A DNA stretch of 64,000 nucleotides, taken from the NCBI GenBank assembly GCA_016708905.1, contig JADJEV010000003.1:62001-126000 (forward strand). The letters are read 5' to 3'. A program made the translations under genes and the position numbers. The number at the start of each line of letters is the position of its first letter. Positions within the stretch are counted from its first letter, which is position 1. The notes under the pieces were generated by a model, which worked only from the letters and a program-made list of their open reading frames with translations, had not been told where the DNA came from and searched no databases. Shown piece by piece: positions 32,679 through 44,209 of this stretch. This DNA comes from Candidatus Methylophosphatis roskildensis (GTDB lineage: Bacteria > Pseudomonadota > Gammaproteobacteria > Burkholderiales > Rhodocyclaceae).

Positions 32679-35600
32679 TCACCTGGTCGCCTTTTCCACC
32701 GTCAGCACGCCGCCCGCGGAGCGCGCCTGCAGGTCGCGCTCGTACATTGATTCGGCATAGGCCGGCGGCACGCTGAAGCGGCCGGCGTTGGTGGCCTTGA
32801 TCCGGTAGCTGAACTCGGCCAGGTTGCGACTGGCCGAACCGTAGAACACCACGCGGTCCTCGCGGATGTCGGCGTATTCGATCGCCCAGTTGCCGCCGGT
32901 GCCGAGCGGGTTCGCCCACGCCGGCTGTGCTTCACCGGGCTGCGGTTCGGCCTGGGAGCGCAGCACCGGTTCGAAGCCGCCGGGCAGCAGGTCGACGATC
33001 GCCAGGCTATGCACGTGGTCACGATCGAGCGCGCGCAGCCGCACACGCACCGTGATCTCGTCGCCGATACGCACCGACTTGATCGGCGCGCCGTTCGCAT
33101 CGACATACTCGCGGACGATCTCGATGCCGTTGCGCAGCTCCAACTTCGGCGGCGTGCGGTCGAAACCGCTCTCGCTGATCGCGTAGTAGCTTTGCATGTC
33201 GGCATCGTTGCCGAAGCGCAGCTTTGCTGCAGCGGCCGAGGAGGCTACACGCGGCACCAGATTCGCGGGCAGCACGAGCGGATTGGCCTGGCCTCTGGCA
33301 TCGACCTCGGCGATCGAGAGCTTGCCCAGCGCGTCGGTGCCGACGTTGCCGGCGTAGGCATCGAGCGCGAGGATCGTCCACGCCGCCGACAGGGTGTTGA
33401 AGCGGTTGTCGGCCACCGGCTTCATCATCGCCAGCATCGCCTCGGGTGGCAGCGCCCTGGCGCGTGCCGGGAAGTGGCGCGCCAGCATGTAGAGCGTGGC
33501 CGCGTCGCGGATCAGCGGGTCGTAGTAGTTGCCGTAGGCGAAGGGCTGTCCGCGCTTGAGCAGCAGCTCGGCCGGCCGTGCGATCAACTGCGTGGCGAGG
33601 CTCTCCTGCTTGAGCAACTGGTACGAGGCGGCCAGCCACACGGCCGTCAGATCGTCCTGCCACTGTTTCGGATACTTCGCATCCAGCGTCTCGCGCAGGC
33701 TGGTCAGCATGGCGGTGGTCACCACGCCCTGGCGCGTCAGCAGGTAGGCCGCCTGGGCGCGGGTGCGCGCGGCGTACAGATCGCCGGCCGGGCTGGCGGC
33801 GAGCTGCTGCAGGTAGCCGGTGCCCAGTTGCAGCATGTCCTGCGGCACCGGCTCGCCGCGTTCGCGCGCTTCGAGCAGCAGTTGTATCGCATGGACCGAG
33901 GCGAACTCGTCAGCGCGTACCGAGGCCGACCACGGGCCGAAGCCGCCGTCGGCGTTCTGGCGCGTGCGCAGCACGCGGATCACCTCGTCGAGCGCCTTGC
34001 CCTTGTTGGCGGTGCCGTCGAGCGGCGCGAACTCCGGGCGCTTGCCCAGAACCAGCGCCGGCACCGCCTGGCTGACCAGTTGTTCGGTACACAGGTGCGG
34101 AAAGTTCGCCAGGTAAGTCGACAGGCCGGCGGCCGCGACCAGCGGCAACGGCGATACCGCGGCCTCGCGCCGGGCGAACTCGGCATGCAGGTCGCGCTGT
34201 ACCGGAACCTCGATAGAGCCCTTGAAGCTGCCCAGCGAGAGCAGGGTCGCATGCGGCGTGGCCGGGCGCACCGAGAGATCGGTGGCCAGCTTCGCCGACT
34301 TGCCGCCCGGCTTGTCGTTCATCGCCGCCTTGAAGCTCAAGGTCGCCGAGCCGAGCTGCGCGGTGGCGCCGTCGCGCGCCTTGACGCGGAACAGCGCCAC
34401 GCCCTCGCGCAGTTCGCCGATCTCGAGCTTCTGCGTGGCCTCGCCGATCACTTCGAGATGGGGCGTTGCGGCGAGCGACACCGTGACCTGCGGCTTGGTG
34501 CCGGAGCCAACGACGTTGTTGGCCACCCCGACGCTGACCTCGAACTCGTCGCCCGGGGCGACCATGCTCGGTACGTTGGGCGACAGCACGAAGTCACCGC
34601 GCACCAGCGATTTGCCCTGCGCGATGCCGATGGTCTTGTCGTTGATCGCCACCGCCATCACCCGCAGCGTGCCATTGAAGGTGTCGGGCACCGTGTAGCT
34701 GAATTCGCGCTCGCCGCTCACGTCGACGATGCCCGACCAGAACACCGCCGGCTTGTCGCGCTTGCGCTTGAACGGATTGAGGTGCTGGCCGAGCGCGCTC
34801 TCGGCGTCGCCGCCGGGTGCGGCGGCCGCCATCAGCTTCCTGAACTCGGGCAGGATCTGGTCGAGTATCTGGCTGGTGCGCACATCGAGCGCGCGTTTCT
34901 GGAAGAAGTGCGCCAGCGGGTCGGCGTTCTGGTAGCGCGCCACCTGCAGTATGCCCTCGTCGACCGCGAACACCACGGCGCGGGTCGACTCGGCAGCGGT
35001 GAGCTTCATTTTAAGCGGCTGTCCCGGCTTGACCAGTTCCGGCGAACTCAAGGCAAGCTTGTTGGTGCGCTGGTCGAGGCTGGTGGCGAAGGGCACGATG
35101 CCGTATGACAGCGGGCTCATGAAGATCTCGTCCGAAGCGGGGTCGCGCACGAACTGCACGCTGACGTAGCCGTTGCCCTCGAAATCCCTGGGCAGGCGGA
35201 TCTTCTGCACCGAGGCCGTCGAGTCGGCCTTGAACCACTGCTGCGCATAGACCTTGTCGCGTTCGATGGTGATCAGTCCGGCACCGACGTAAGGCGCGCG
35301 GATGTTGATCGCGATCTCGTCGCCGGGCGCGTAGTCCTTGCGGTCAAGCGTGAGCTGCAGCTCGGCATTGCGTTCGAGCGAGCGGGTGACATTGCCCTGG
35401 CCGGCCACGCTGTACTCGACGCGGTTGAGTTCCAGCCCCTGCGCATTGCGAATGACATAAGCGTAGTTGCCCGGCGTCTCGCTGGCCAGCGCGAGCGGGT
35501 GGCCGGCGGCCGGTATCGACAGCGGTGCTTCCTTGACCAGCACTTCCTTCTTGCGCGATTCGTACTTGTAGAGCCCGCTCTCCTGTTTGGTCAGCACCGA

Positions 35601-38600
35601 AACGAACTTGCGCTCGACCAGTTGCAGGTTCAGTTCGCCGACGGCGGCCTTCTTCGCCGTCGGGTCGATCGCGATCAGCGAGACGCTGCGTTTGGCACCC
35701 TTCGACACATAGCCGAGATCGCCATCGGCCTTGTAGCCGACGAGGAAGGGCAGTTCCGAGACCAGTGTGGCGGTTTCCGCCGACACGCTGCGGCCGCCCT
35801 CGGGCTCGAAGGCGCGCGCCAGCAGGTGCAGCCGGTAGGTGGCGCGGGCGTATTTTTCCAGGCCGAGTTCGAGCTCGGCATCGCCCTTGTCATTGGTCTT
35901 GCCGTCGGCCAGCTTGTCGCTATAGCTCTCCTTGGCGCGCTGGGGATCGTAGAAAACGTAGTCGGGGTGACTGCGGAAGGCCGGGTAGGCCGGCGAGAGC
36001 GTCAGCGTTGCTTCGACCCGGCGATTCTCGGCCGCGGTGCCGAACAGGTTCTGCACATTCACGCGCGCCTTGAGATCCTTCGGATGCACCCAGCCCTCGG
36101 CGACTTCGCTGGACAGATGCGCGCTGACCTTCATGCGGTCGGGGAGGAACTCCTGCACCTTGACCTGGGTGCTGCCGATCTGCTGGTTGGCATGGCCATC
36201 CTTCACCGTGTAAAGGTTGACCGTGTAGTTGCCGGTCGGCGAGCTGTCGAGCGTGGTGTGGGCGAGTTCGTTGAAACCGCCTGCAGCCAGCCTGATCTTC
36301 TCGCGCTTGACCACCAGCCCGCGCGCATCGAGCACTTCGCTTTCCAGCGGCAGGCCGGCGAGGCTCTTCGCGCCATCCTTGCCCCCGTTTTGGCTCCCGT
36401 TTTTGCCCCCGTTTTGGCCCCAACTCGCGGCCTTGACCACCATGCCGATGTGGAAGGTGTCGCCCGGCCGGTAGATGCCGCGATCGGAGAACAGGTAGGC
36501 GCCGAGCTGGTCGGCGCTGCGCGCATTGGCGATGCCGCCGACATCGAAGCGCGACACGTCGAGGCTGCGATCGCCCTTGCCCAGCGGCAGGAAGCTCAGG
36601 TCGCCGGCCTTCTTCACCAGGTAGAGCAACGGGGCGCGTTCGCGTGTGAGATTGTCGGCCTTGGGAAAGCGTGCCATGCCTTGTGCATCGGTGGCCTGCG
36701 AGCCAAGCGTGGCGCCGTTCCTGGCGATCAGGTCGACGCTGGCGCCGGCCACCGGCAGGCCGCTGGCGATCGACTGCACGAAGACCACCTGAGTGCCGTC
36801 GGTCTCGCGCTTGGCGATCAGGCCGAGATCGGTGACCAGGATCAGGCGCCGGTCAAGCTTCTGCGACGGGTCTACCTGTTCGACGGCTGGACCGTCTCCT
36901 TCGCCTTCACCTTCGCCACTCTCCGCCATCGGCGCGGGCTCGGCCGGCGGGCTGCCGCTCTCGCTGGCCGGGTCGTAACCCTGGACGTGGAGCAGGAAGA
37001 CGCCGCGCCTTTCCTCGCCGTCCTGCTTCAGGTAGTCGCAAAGATCGACCGCCTCGTAGTGCGCGCTGCCGTGTTTGAGCTTGGGCAGCGGAAGCTTGCG
37101 CTCGAAGCGCTCGATCAGGTTGTCCGGCCCGAAGCTGCCGTTGAAGTCGGGCACGCTGAATTTGCCGCTCGACTGCGATACCAGGTGTTGCAACTGCCCT
37201 GGCAACACACGGCCGATGTCCACCTTCACGCCGGGCAGGTCGCGCACCAGCAGCGCCACTTTCTTTTCGCCCGACAGCGCGAGCAGCGCACCCTGACTCA
37301 GGATGCGCAACTCGGCGGGGAAGGGCGGCACCTGCACGATGCGCTGGTCGCGCTGGCCGAGCAGATAGCCGCCGAAGGACTTCACACCCTTTTCGGTCTG
37401 CACCAGCAGGTAGCGGCCGACATCTGCCTTGTACTTGAACGAATGCACTTCGGTGTGTTCGCGCTCGGCCGCCACCGCGTCGAGCTCGATCCGCTCGCCG
37501 GCCTTGAGGACGGCCTGCGTCACCTCGCCGACATCGCCCCAGGCGTAGGGCTGGGTGCACTCGTCGGGCTTGCTGTCCGGGTGGTGAAGCGGCAGCAGCC
37601 AGGCGCTCACTGCCTTATGCATCTCCTTCTCATGTACGGCGGCCGAAGTCTGCAGCACCAGCACCTGTTCCGGATCGTTATGTTCGTTGGATACGACCGT
37701 CGGTTCGACCTCGCCTATCGTCAGGCTGTAGAGGCCGGGTATCGCCACGCTCTGCTTCAAGGGGTCGTCGCCCGGCTTGCCGCCGCGCGCGGCCTGCACG
37801 CCGCGGTCGATGGCGATTTCCAGCGTCGTGCCATCCTTGGGGATCGGCAGCGGCTGCGAGTGCAGGTAGGCATTGAGCCTGAGCTTGTCGTAGCTGACGA
37901 CGAAGCCGGTCTTCTCGGCGCCGACGCCGAGTACGCCGGCCGCGGCACCGGCCATGCGCATTTCGACGCGCTTCTCGAGCGACGCCGGATCGACCGGATG
38001 GCTGAAGTTGAGACTCACCACCGCCTTTTTCAGCGCCGGATCGACCGGATCCTGATAGAACTCGGCGCTCACCAGCTTGGCGACGAAGGCCGGCGCGCGA
38101 TAGGTGAATTCCCAGGCGGCCAGGCGGATCTGCGGCGCAACGGCGGTCTTGTCGATGCCCACGCTGAAATCGGTGCCGACCGGCCAGTCGGCTTTCGGCA
38201 TGAACTCGAGTGTGCGGTCGTCGCGCCAGCGCCAGGTACCCTCGATCGCCGGCGAGCTGGTCAGACCTTGCGTCACCTCCTTGCCGACCAGCGCGATCGG
38301 TGCTGCGCCGCGCTCGAACTTGACCAGCAGCGGGTTCGGCTTCTGCTCGTTCTCGATTTCGGTGCGCGGCGGTGCCTCCACGCTGAACTTCACCTCGACC
38401 GGCCGGGGCCGCGCCTGCCACCATTTCCAGCCCTGCCAGCCGCCGACGCCCGCCGCGACCAGCAGGGCCAGGATCAAGGCACTGGCGCCCGGCCGCGCAG
38501 CGGCGGCACGGCTGCTGGCGGCAAGGCGCGCGCCGAGCCAGTCCAGCCAGCGCGGCGAAGTCCACTGCAGGCGGCCGAACAGAAGCGAAGCAAGACTGCC

Positions 38601-38666
38601 GATCAGGACGAAGACCAGGCGAACCAGGTCGCGCAAGGAAGCGAAGACTGAAGATAGAGCGGACAT
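32679..38666 (-). CDS. Bacterial alpha-2-macroglobulin
   Basis: The 1995-residue protein is a large envelope alpha-2-macroglobulin of the YfhM type. Two hydrophobic segments lie near the N-terminus (about 15-32 and 61-80), and there is no lipobox. Macroglobulin domains fill about 90-1250. The thioester motif is intact: Cys1526-Thr-Glu-Gln1529 in HLCTEQLVSQAVPAL, within the complement-like helical domain. Such proteins trap invading proteases in the periplasm and pair with PBP1C, whose gene follows. It contains an Asn/Gly/Lys-rich stretch, GQNGGKNGSQNGGKDGAK (about 36,370-36,425), that looks like a repeat expansion. Confidence 0.92.
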   Translation of the reverse strand: MSALSSVFASLRDLVRLVFVLIGSLASLLFGRLQWTSPRWLDWLGARLAASSRAAAARPGASALILALLVAAGVGGWQGWKWWQARPRPVEVKFSVEAPPRTEIENEQKPNPLLVKFERGAAPIALVGKEVTQGLTSSPAIEGTWRWRDDRTLEFMPKADWPVGTDFSVGIDKTAVAPQIRLAAWEFTYRAPAFVAKLVSAEFYQDPVDPALKKAVVSLNFSHPVDPASLEKRVEMRMAGAAAGVLGVGAEKTGFVVSYDKLRLNAYLHSQPLPIPKDGTTLEIAIDRGVQAARGGKPGDDPLKQSVAIPGLYSLTIGEVEPTVVSNEHNDPEQVLVLQTSAAVHEKEMHKAVSAWLLPLHHPDSKPDECTQPYAWGDVGEVTQAVLKAGERIELDAVAAEREHTEVHSFKYKADVGRYLLVQTEKGVKSFGGYLLGQRDQRIVQVPPFPAELRILSQGALLALSGEKKVALLVRDLPGVKVDIGRVLPGQLQHLVSQSSGKFSVPDFNGSFGPDNLIERFERKLPLPKLKHGSAHYEAVDLCDYLKQDGEERRGVFLLHVQGYDPASESGSPPAEPAPMAESGEGEGEGDGPAVEQVDPSQKLDRRLILVTDLGLIAKRETDGTQVVFVQSIASGLPVAGASVDLIARNGATLGSQATDAQGMARFPKADNLTRERAPLLYLVKKAGDLSFLPLGKGDRSLDVSRFDVGGIANARSADQLGAYLFSDRGIYRPGDTFHIGMVVKAASWGQNGGKNGSQNGGKDGAKSLAGLPLESEVLDARGLVVKREKIRLAAGGFNELAHTTLDSSPTGNYTVNLYTVKDGHANQQIGSTQVKVQEFLPDRMKVSAHLSSEVAEGWVHPKDLKARVNVQNLFGTAAENRRVEATLTLSPAYPAFRSHPDYVFYDPQRAKESYSDKLADGKTNDKGDAELELGLEKYARATYRLHLLARAFEPEGGRSVSAETATLVSELPFLVGYKADGDLGYVSKGAKRSVSLIAIDPTAKKAAVGELNLQLVERKFVSVLTKQESGLYKYESRKKEVLVKEAPLSIPAAGHPLALASETPGNYAYVIRNAQGLELNRVEYSVAGQGNVTRSLERNAELQLTLDRKDYAPGDEIAINIRAPYVGAGLITIERDKVYAQQWFKADSTASVQKIRLPRDFEGNGYVSVQFVRDPASDEIFMSPLSYGIVPFATSLDQRTNKLALSSPELVKPGQPLKMKLTAAESTRAVVFAVDEGILQVARYQNADPLAHFFQKRALDVRTSQILDQILPEFRKLMAAAAPGGDAESALGQHLNPFKRKRDKPAVFWSGIVDVSGEREFSYTVPDTFNGTLRVMAVAINDKTIGIAQGKSLVRGDFVLSPNVPSMVAPGDEFEVSVGVANNVVGSGTKPQVTVSLAATPHLEVIGEATQKLEIGELREGVALFRVKARDGATAQLGSATLSFKAAMNDKPGGKSAKLATDLSVRPATPHATLLSLGSFKGSIEVPVQRDLHAEFARREAAVSPLPLVAAAGLSTYLANFPHLCTEQLVSQAVPALVLGKRPEFAPLDGTANKGKALDEVIRVLRTRQNADGGFGPWSASVRADEFASVHAIQLLLEARERGEPVPQDMLQLGTGYLQQLAASPAGDLYAARTRAQAAYLLTRQGVVTTAMLTSLRETLDAKYPKQWQDDLTAVWLAASYQLLKQESLATQLIARPAELLLKRGQPFAYGNYYDPLIRDAATLYMLARHFPARARALPPEAMLAMMKPVADNRFNTLSAAWTILALDAYAGNVGTDALGKLSIAEVDARGQANPLVLPANLVPRVASSAAAAKLRFGNDADMQSYYAISESGFDRTPPKLELRNGIEIVREYVDANGAPIKSVRIGDEITVRVRLRALDRDHVHSLAIVDLLPGGFEPVLRSQAEPQPGEAQPAWANPLGTGGNWAIEYADIREDRVVFYGSASRNLAEFSYRIKATNAGRFSVPPAYAESMYERDLQARSAGGVLTVEKATR

Positions 38667-38877
38667 GTCGAATTGGATTTGTCGTTGTGTGTTTCTGGAC
38701 TATGCGTGCCGAGTATAAGGCGCATGCTGGCCGCCGGCGATATCGATTGAGGCGGCGCAGCGGCGCATTGTGGCGCGATTCTGATCTTCCGTGGGTAGCG
38801 CGGCCGGGTCGTCGCATCGCTTGCCGGCGGCTTTGCGCTACGATGGCGCGCATTCCACGACAAACGGAGACACCCCG

Positions 38878-39516
38878 ATGAGCAGCTTCCACGACGGCCA
38901 GCGCAGCCTGCAGGACAAGTTCGACACGCGCCGCCTGGCCGATCGCCTCGATCAGACCATCGTGCACGACGCGATCACGGCGGAGGAGGCGGCCTTCATC
39001 AATAGACGGGACTTCTTCTTTCTCGCAACCGTCGACGGGCAGGGCCAGCCGCAGTGCTCGTTCAAGGGCGGTGCCGCCGGCTTCGTCAAAGTGATCGACG
39101 AGCACACCGTTGCCTTCCCCATCTACGACGGCAACGGGATGTTCATGTCGATGGGCAACCTGCTCGCCAATCCGCAACTGGGCCTGTTGTTCATCGATTT
39201 CGAAAAGCCCAACCGTCTGCGGCTCAACGGCAGTGCCAGCATCATCGACGACGACCCGCTGCTGGCCGAATACCACGAGGCGCAGTTCATCGTGCGGGTG
39301 ACCGTGAAACAGTTGTTCCCCAACTGCCCGCGCTACATTCCTCGCTTCGCCCGCGTCGAAGCCTCGCCCTATCTGCCGAAGGTCGACAGCGAAACCCCGT
39401 TCGCCAACTGGAAGCAGATCGACTTCATCCGCGACTCGCTGTCGGGCAAGGATCTGAAGAAGGTCGAGCAGTTGCCAAGCATCACGATCGAGGAATTCGT
39501 CGCCTCGATCAACTGA
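38878..39516 (+). CDS. Pyridoxamine 5'-phosphate oxidase-like FMN-binding split-barrel protein
   Basis: The 212-residue protein starts at ATG 38878 after CGGAGACACCCCG. It shows the split-barrel pattern: FINRRDFFFLATVDGQGQPQ, DGNGMFMSMGNLLANPQLG and LLFIDFEKPNRLRLNGSASI. This fits the PNPOx-like superfamily of flavin-binding proteins; the substrate is not known, and it is not a true PdxH. It is divergent from the macroglobulin gene with about 210 bases between. Confidence 0.85.
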   Translation: MSSFHDGQRSLQDKFDTRRLADRLDQTIVHDAITAEEAAFINRRDFFFLATVDGQGQPQCSFKGGAAGFVKVIDEHTVAFPIYDGNGMFMSMGNLLANPQLGLLFIDFEKPNRLRLNGSASIIDDDPLLAEYHEAQFIVRVTVKQLFPNCPRYIPRFARVEASPYLPKVDSETPFANWKQIDFIRDSLSGKDLKKVEQLPSITIEEFVASIN

Positions 39517-39747
39517 GCGGTTGTGAAGGAGTCGTAGCGAGCGCGATGGGATGCGGGCCCCGAGCGGGATTCTGGCAGCATCCAGTCTGCTCGGAGAAGC
39601 ACAACGCCAAGCGGTCGGCATGATGGTACGCACCGGCTGACCGGGCCGAATCGTCCTGCTGTTGGCCGCTGCCCGGGAAGCCGCATGGATACTGGGCCTT
39701 CAGGCATCATCCGGAGCGCGCGCCAGGGTGCCCGCGGGTGTGGCCGG

Positions 39748-40197
39748 TCAGGGCGCGATGGCGGCTTCGGCGATGCCGGCCATAGCCTTGCGCAGATTTT
39801 CGGCCACCGGACATTTCGCGACGCCGTGCCGCTCGGCCAGATAGACCGGATCGTTGTAGCCGATCCATACCTGCGACAAGGCGTCCTCCCACACCAGCGC
39901 CTTGAGCGGCAGGTCGATGCCGACGGTCTGGGCGCATTCCATGAATGGCGTGCCGCCTTGCGGGTTGCCGAAGATGAGCACCTCGGTCGGGCGCAGGACC
40001 ATGCCGACTTTGGCAGCGCCGGTCGCATGGTCGATGCGTGCGAAAACGTTGAGGCCGCGCTGTTTGACGACCTCCTCGAGCCGATTCATGGTGTCTTTGG
40101 CGCTGCGGGGGCTCTTGACCGTCACCAGCCCATCCGCTGCTCCTGCCTGCAGCACGAAAGAGGAAAGAACAACAAGGGCAAGCTGGCGCATGGTCAT
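39748..40197 (-). CDS. DUF302 family exported protein
   Basis: The 149-residue protein has a signal peptide (MTMRQLALVVLSSFVLQAGA) and a DUF302 domain (SAKDTMNRLEEVVKQRGLNV, FARIDHATGAAKVG, PTEVLIFGNPQGGTPFM, LPLKALVWEDA). The AAGGAG ribosome site is 12 bases before ATG 40197, and a GTG directly before that ATG is an alternative. The family function is unknown; members are periplasmic or cytoplasmic small alpha-beta proteins. Confidence 0.85.
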   Translation of the reverse strand: MTMRQLALVVLSSFVLQAGAADGLVTVKSPRSAKDTMNRLEEVVKQRGLNVFARIDHATGAAKVGMVLRPTEVLIFGNPQGGTPFMECAQTVGIDLPLKALVWEDALSQVWIGYNDPVYLAERHGVAKCPVAENLRKAMAGIAEAAIAP

Positions 40198-40461
40198 CAC
40201 GGTCGACTCCTTTTCGATTGTATTTGCGTCGGGCATGGCACCCGGGAGTGATGCAGCGCGGGTCGCTTCCGGTTGTCCGGACATCGAACGGCGTCGCCAC
40301 CGGATGACATGATATCCGAAGCAAATGAGGCGATACGACCGAACTGCATGGCTTTTCCGGTTGCCCGGATGACATCGACGCTGACGCCGGTTCGCTCCCG
40401 CCTCCGGCGCCGCGCAAGCGGGGGAGCGCGAACGACCGGCGCATCGGCCCGGCGGAACGGT

Positions 40462-41373
40462 TCAGGACACTTGAAGATCCCGGCAGATCTCGCTCAGGCG
40501 CGCGCGCAGCCAGGCGTGCGCATCGTCCTTGTCGCTACGCGGATGCCAGACCATGCTGATCGGAAAGTCCGGCAGCTTCAGGGGTGGTGGCAGCACGCGG
40601 ATGGGCAGAGCGCGCGCATAGGTGAGCGCAATGCGGCTGTTCACCGTCATGATGACGTCGGAGGCGACGATGATGAACGGCGCCACCAGAAAGTGCGGGA
40701 TCGAGACGGAAATACGCCGTGTCATGCCGAGCCGGGCAAGCGCGTCGTCCACCACGCCGGAACGGCGCCGGGTCGCGACAAAAAGATGGGGCAGCTTCAC
40801 ATACTGGCTCAGCGTGAGCCTGGACTTGACGGTCGGATGGTCGTTGCGCACGGCACAGGCGAGATGTTCGGTAAACAGGTGTGCTTCGTGCAGGCGCTTG
40901 GCCGGGTTGGGGAAGTAGCCGAACGCCAAGTCGATTTCTCCGCGGTCCAGCGCCTCCTCGGGCTGCGAGAGTTGCAGCGAGCGGACGGTCAGATCGACGC
41001 CGGGCGCTTGTTCCTGCAGCAAGCTTACCAGCCTGGGCATCACCAGGAACTCCATGTAGTCGCTGGCGCCGATGACGAAGTGATGAACGGCGCGGCGCGG
41101 TTCGAAGCGCGTCGGCGTCGATAGCGTGTGCTGGATCTGCGCCAGTGCTGCGTTGATCGGCCCGTGCAGTTCGAGCGCCCGGGCGGTCGGCTCCATGCCG
41201 CGCGAGGTGCGCACCAGAATCGGGTCGCCCAGCGCGGCACGCAGGCGCGACAGGGCGTTGCTCATCGCCGGTTGCGACAGCGCCACGCGATCGGCTGCGC
41301 GCGAGACGTGGCGCTCGATCATCAGGGCGTCGAAAACCGCCAGCAGGTTCAGATCCAGGGAGCGCAGGTCCAT
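40462..41373 (-). CDS. LysR-family transcriptional regulator
   Basis: The 303-residue protein has an N-terminal winged helix (MDLRSLDLNLLAVFDALMIE, RHVSRAADRVALSQPAMSNA) and a substrate-binding domain (about 90-300) with the NodD/LeuO-like segment DLAFGYFPNPAKRLHEAHLF. It is divergent from the small secreted protein gene at 41488, and an inverted repeat sits just before its start. The effector is unknown. Confidence 0.93.
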   Translation of the reverse strand: MDLRSLDLNLLAVFDALMIERHVSRAADRVALSQPAMSNALSRLRAALGDPILVRTSRGMEPTARALELHGPINAALAQIQHTLSTPTRFEPRRAVHHFVIGASDYMEFLVMPRLVSLLQEQAPGVDLTVRSLQLSQPEEALDRGEIDLAFGYFPNPAKRLHEAHLFTEHLACAVRNDHPTVKSRLTLSQYVKLPHLFVATRRRSGVVDDALARLGMTRRISVSIPHFLVAPFIIVASDVIMTVNSRIALTYARALPIRVLPPPLKLPDFPISMVWHPRSDKDDAHAWLRARLSEICRDLQVS

Positions 41374-41376
41374 CTA

Positions 41377-41395
41377 TCATTCACAACATGAATGA
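41377..41395. promoter_or_regulatory. Inverted repeat, likely LysR operator
   Basis: TCATTC-N7-GAATGA (T-N11-A type) begins four bases upstream of the LysR start codon. Position and symmetry fit an autoregulatory LysR binding site that may also control the divergent gene at 41488. Confidence 0.45.
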
Positions 41396-41487
41396 ACAAA
41401 TCACAACAAACCATTTCACAAATAGTAAGGGATGTCTGATGATTCGATCAACCCGGTTTTCCAATTCATTTTTTGAGGAGCGACAAC

Positions 41488-41739
41488 ATGAACACAAAAG
41501 CCGCCTGGATCTTGGGACTTTCCATCGCGCTCACACCTGCTGCTTGGGCAACCGCTGCGCAGGGCGTTGACATCACACAGGCCGCCGTGCCGGCGGACGA
41601 CGCCCCTGCGCCGGCGACGTTCGACGTCTTCATCGACGGCGTGACCGGCTACGCTTTTGTCAGAACCCCGGCCGGATGGAAATTCGTCCGCAGTCTGCTC
41701 GATGAGAACCGATGCGAAAGCGGGCTCGTTCAACGTTGA
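41488..41739 (+). CDS. Small secreted protein, unknown function
   Basis: The 83-residue protein starts at ATG 41488 after GAGGAGCGACAAC. It has a signal peptide (MNTKAAWILGLSIALTPAAW, cut after ATA) and a mature part of about 60 residues with DVFIDGVTGYAFVRTPAGWK. No family is recognised. It is divergent from a LysR gene across a locally AT-rich gap, suggesting regulated expression. Confidence 0.65.
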   Translation: MNTKAAWILGLSIALTPAAWATAAQGVDITQAAVPADDAPAPATFDVFIDGVTGYAFVRTPAGWKFVRSLLDENRCESGLVQR

Positions 41740-41760
41740 GGCACCTGCCGGTGGAAAATG

Positions 41761-41784
41761 ATACGGCACCCGCAGGTGCCGTAT
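41761..41784 (-). terminator. Terminator-like hairpin after aceB
   Basis: ATACGGCACC-CGCA-GGTGCCGTAT is a perfect 10-bp stem 22 bases after the aceB stop. On the minus strand it is followed by CATTTTCC, a weak T-run. It also lies 21 bases after the stop of the small secreted gene, so it may serve both. Confidence 0.7.
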
Positions 41785-41806
41785 CCTCTGCGACGGACGG
41801 GAATGG

Positions 41807-43435
<1,629 letters not shown>

Positions 43436-43513
43436 TGTCGTTCCTTATGACTGGTGATTTCGTGACCCGCATCCGCGACACGTGGCGAATGCCTCGGGCG
43501 GCGGCCCGACTTC

Positions 43514-44209
43514 TCAAGTGCGCCCGGTAAGGAAGCGTACCACCTCTTGCAGCGACTTGCCGGTGGCATCGGGCGATACGCCGAGACGCTCGGCCGGCAG
43601 GCCGCTGCGATTGATCCAGATCGTCGTGTAGCCGAACCAGGTGGCGCCACAGGCGTCCCAGCCGTTCGACGAGACGAACAACATCTGCTTCGCCGGCAGT
43701 CCGAACGCGTCCGGAGCAAGCTGATAGGCCGCTGCTGCCGTCTTGTATTGCCTGACCGTATCCACCGACAATACGCGCTCGAACACTCCGCCCATGCCGG
43801 CATGTTCGACCAATGCCTTTAGCATCGCCGGGGTTCCATTGGTCAGGATCGCCAGACGCATCCCCATGCCCTTCAGCGCGCGCAGCACCTCGAGCGCATC
43901 GGCGTGGGCCGACAGTTGCGCGTAGCGCTGCATCAGCGCCTGCTCGGCCTCGGTGCTCAGCGCCACTTGCAGGGCGTCTGCCGTCCAGCGCAAGGCGTCG
44001 CGCGTGACCACGTCGAATGGCTCGTAGCGGTTCGACAACGTGCGCAGCCGCGTATAGTCGATCTGCCGCTCGCGCCACATCCTGGTCAGCGCGTCGCCCT
44101 TGCCGGGAAACAGTTGCTCCGCCAGGACGCCGATCGAATACACGTCGAACAGCGTGCCATAGGCATCGAACACCACCGCGCGGATCGGTGCTTGCGGCTT
44201 GCTTTCCAT
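43514..44209 (-). CDS. Haloacid dehalogenase, type II (HAD superfamily)
   Basis: The 231-residue protein has HAD motif I (VVFDAYGTLFDV), the L-2-haloacid dehalogenase pattern around MWRERQIDYTRLR, motif II (LAILTNGTPAM), the lysine in QYKTAAAAYQLA and motif III region FVSSNGWDACGATWFGYTTI. Type II enzymes hydrolyse short 2-haloalkanoates, although relatives act on other small substrates. The start MESKPQAPIR (ATG 44209) is chosen for its closeness to motif I. It lies 78 bases upstream of aceB on the same strand. Confidence 0.88.
   Translation of the reverse strand: MESKPQAPIRAVVFDAYGTLFDVYSIGVLAEQLFPGKGDALTRMWRERQIDYTRLRTLSNRYEPFDVVTRDALRWTADALQVALSTEAEQALMQRYAQLSAHADALEVLRALKGMGMRLAILTNGTPAMLKALVEHAGMGGVFERVLSVDTVRQYKTAAAAYQLAPDAFGLPAKQMLFVSSNGWDACGATWFGYTTIWINRSGLPAERLGVSPDATGKSLQEVVRFLTGRT

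Noticed and set aside
35499..38651. 1050-codon open frame on the plus strand inside the macroglobulin gene
   Set aside because: Composition is dominated by Arg/Gly/Ala/Gln, typical of antisense frames of GC-rich genes, and the minus-strand frame has clear macroglobulin domains throughout.
39517..39747. Possible small gene between the split-barrel and DUF302 genes
   Set aside because: Short frames here have no ribosome site or conserved features; I see only a non-coding convergent gap.
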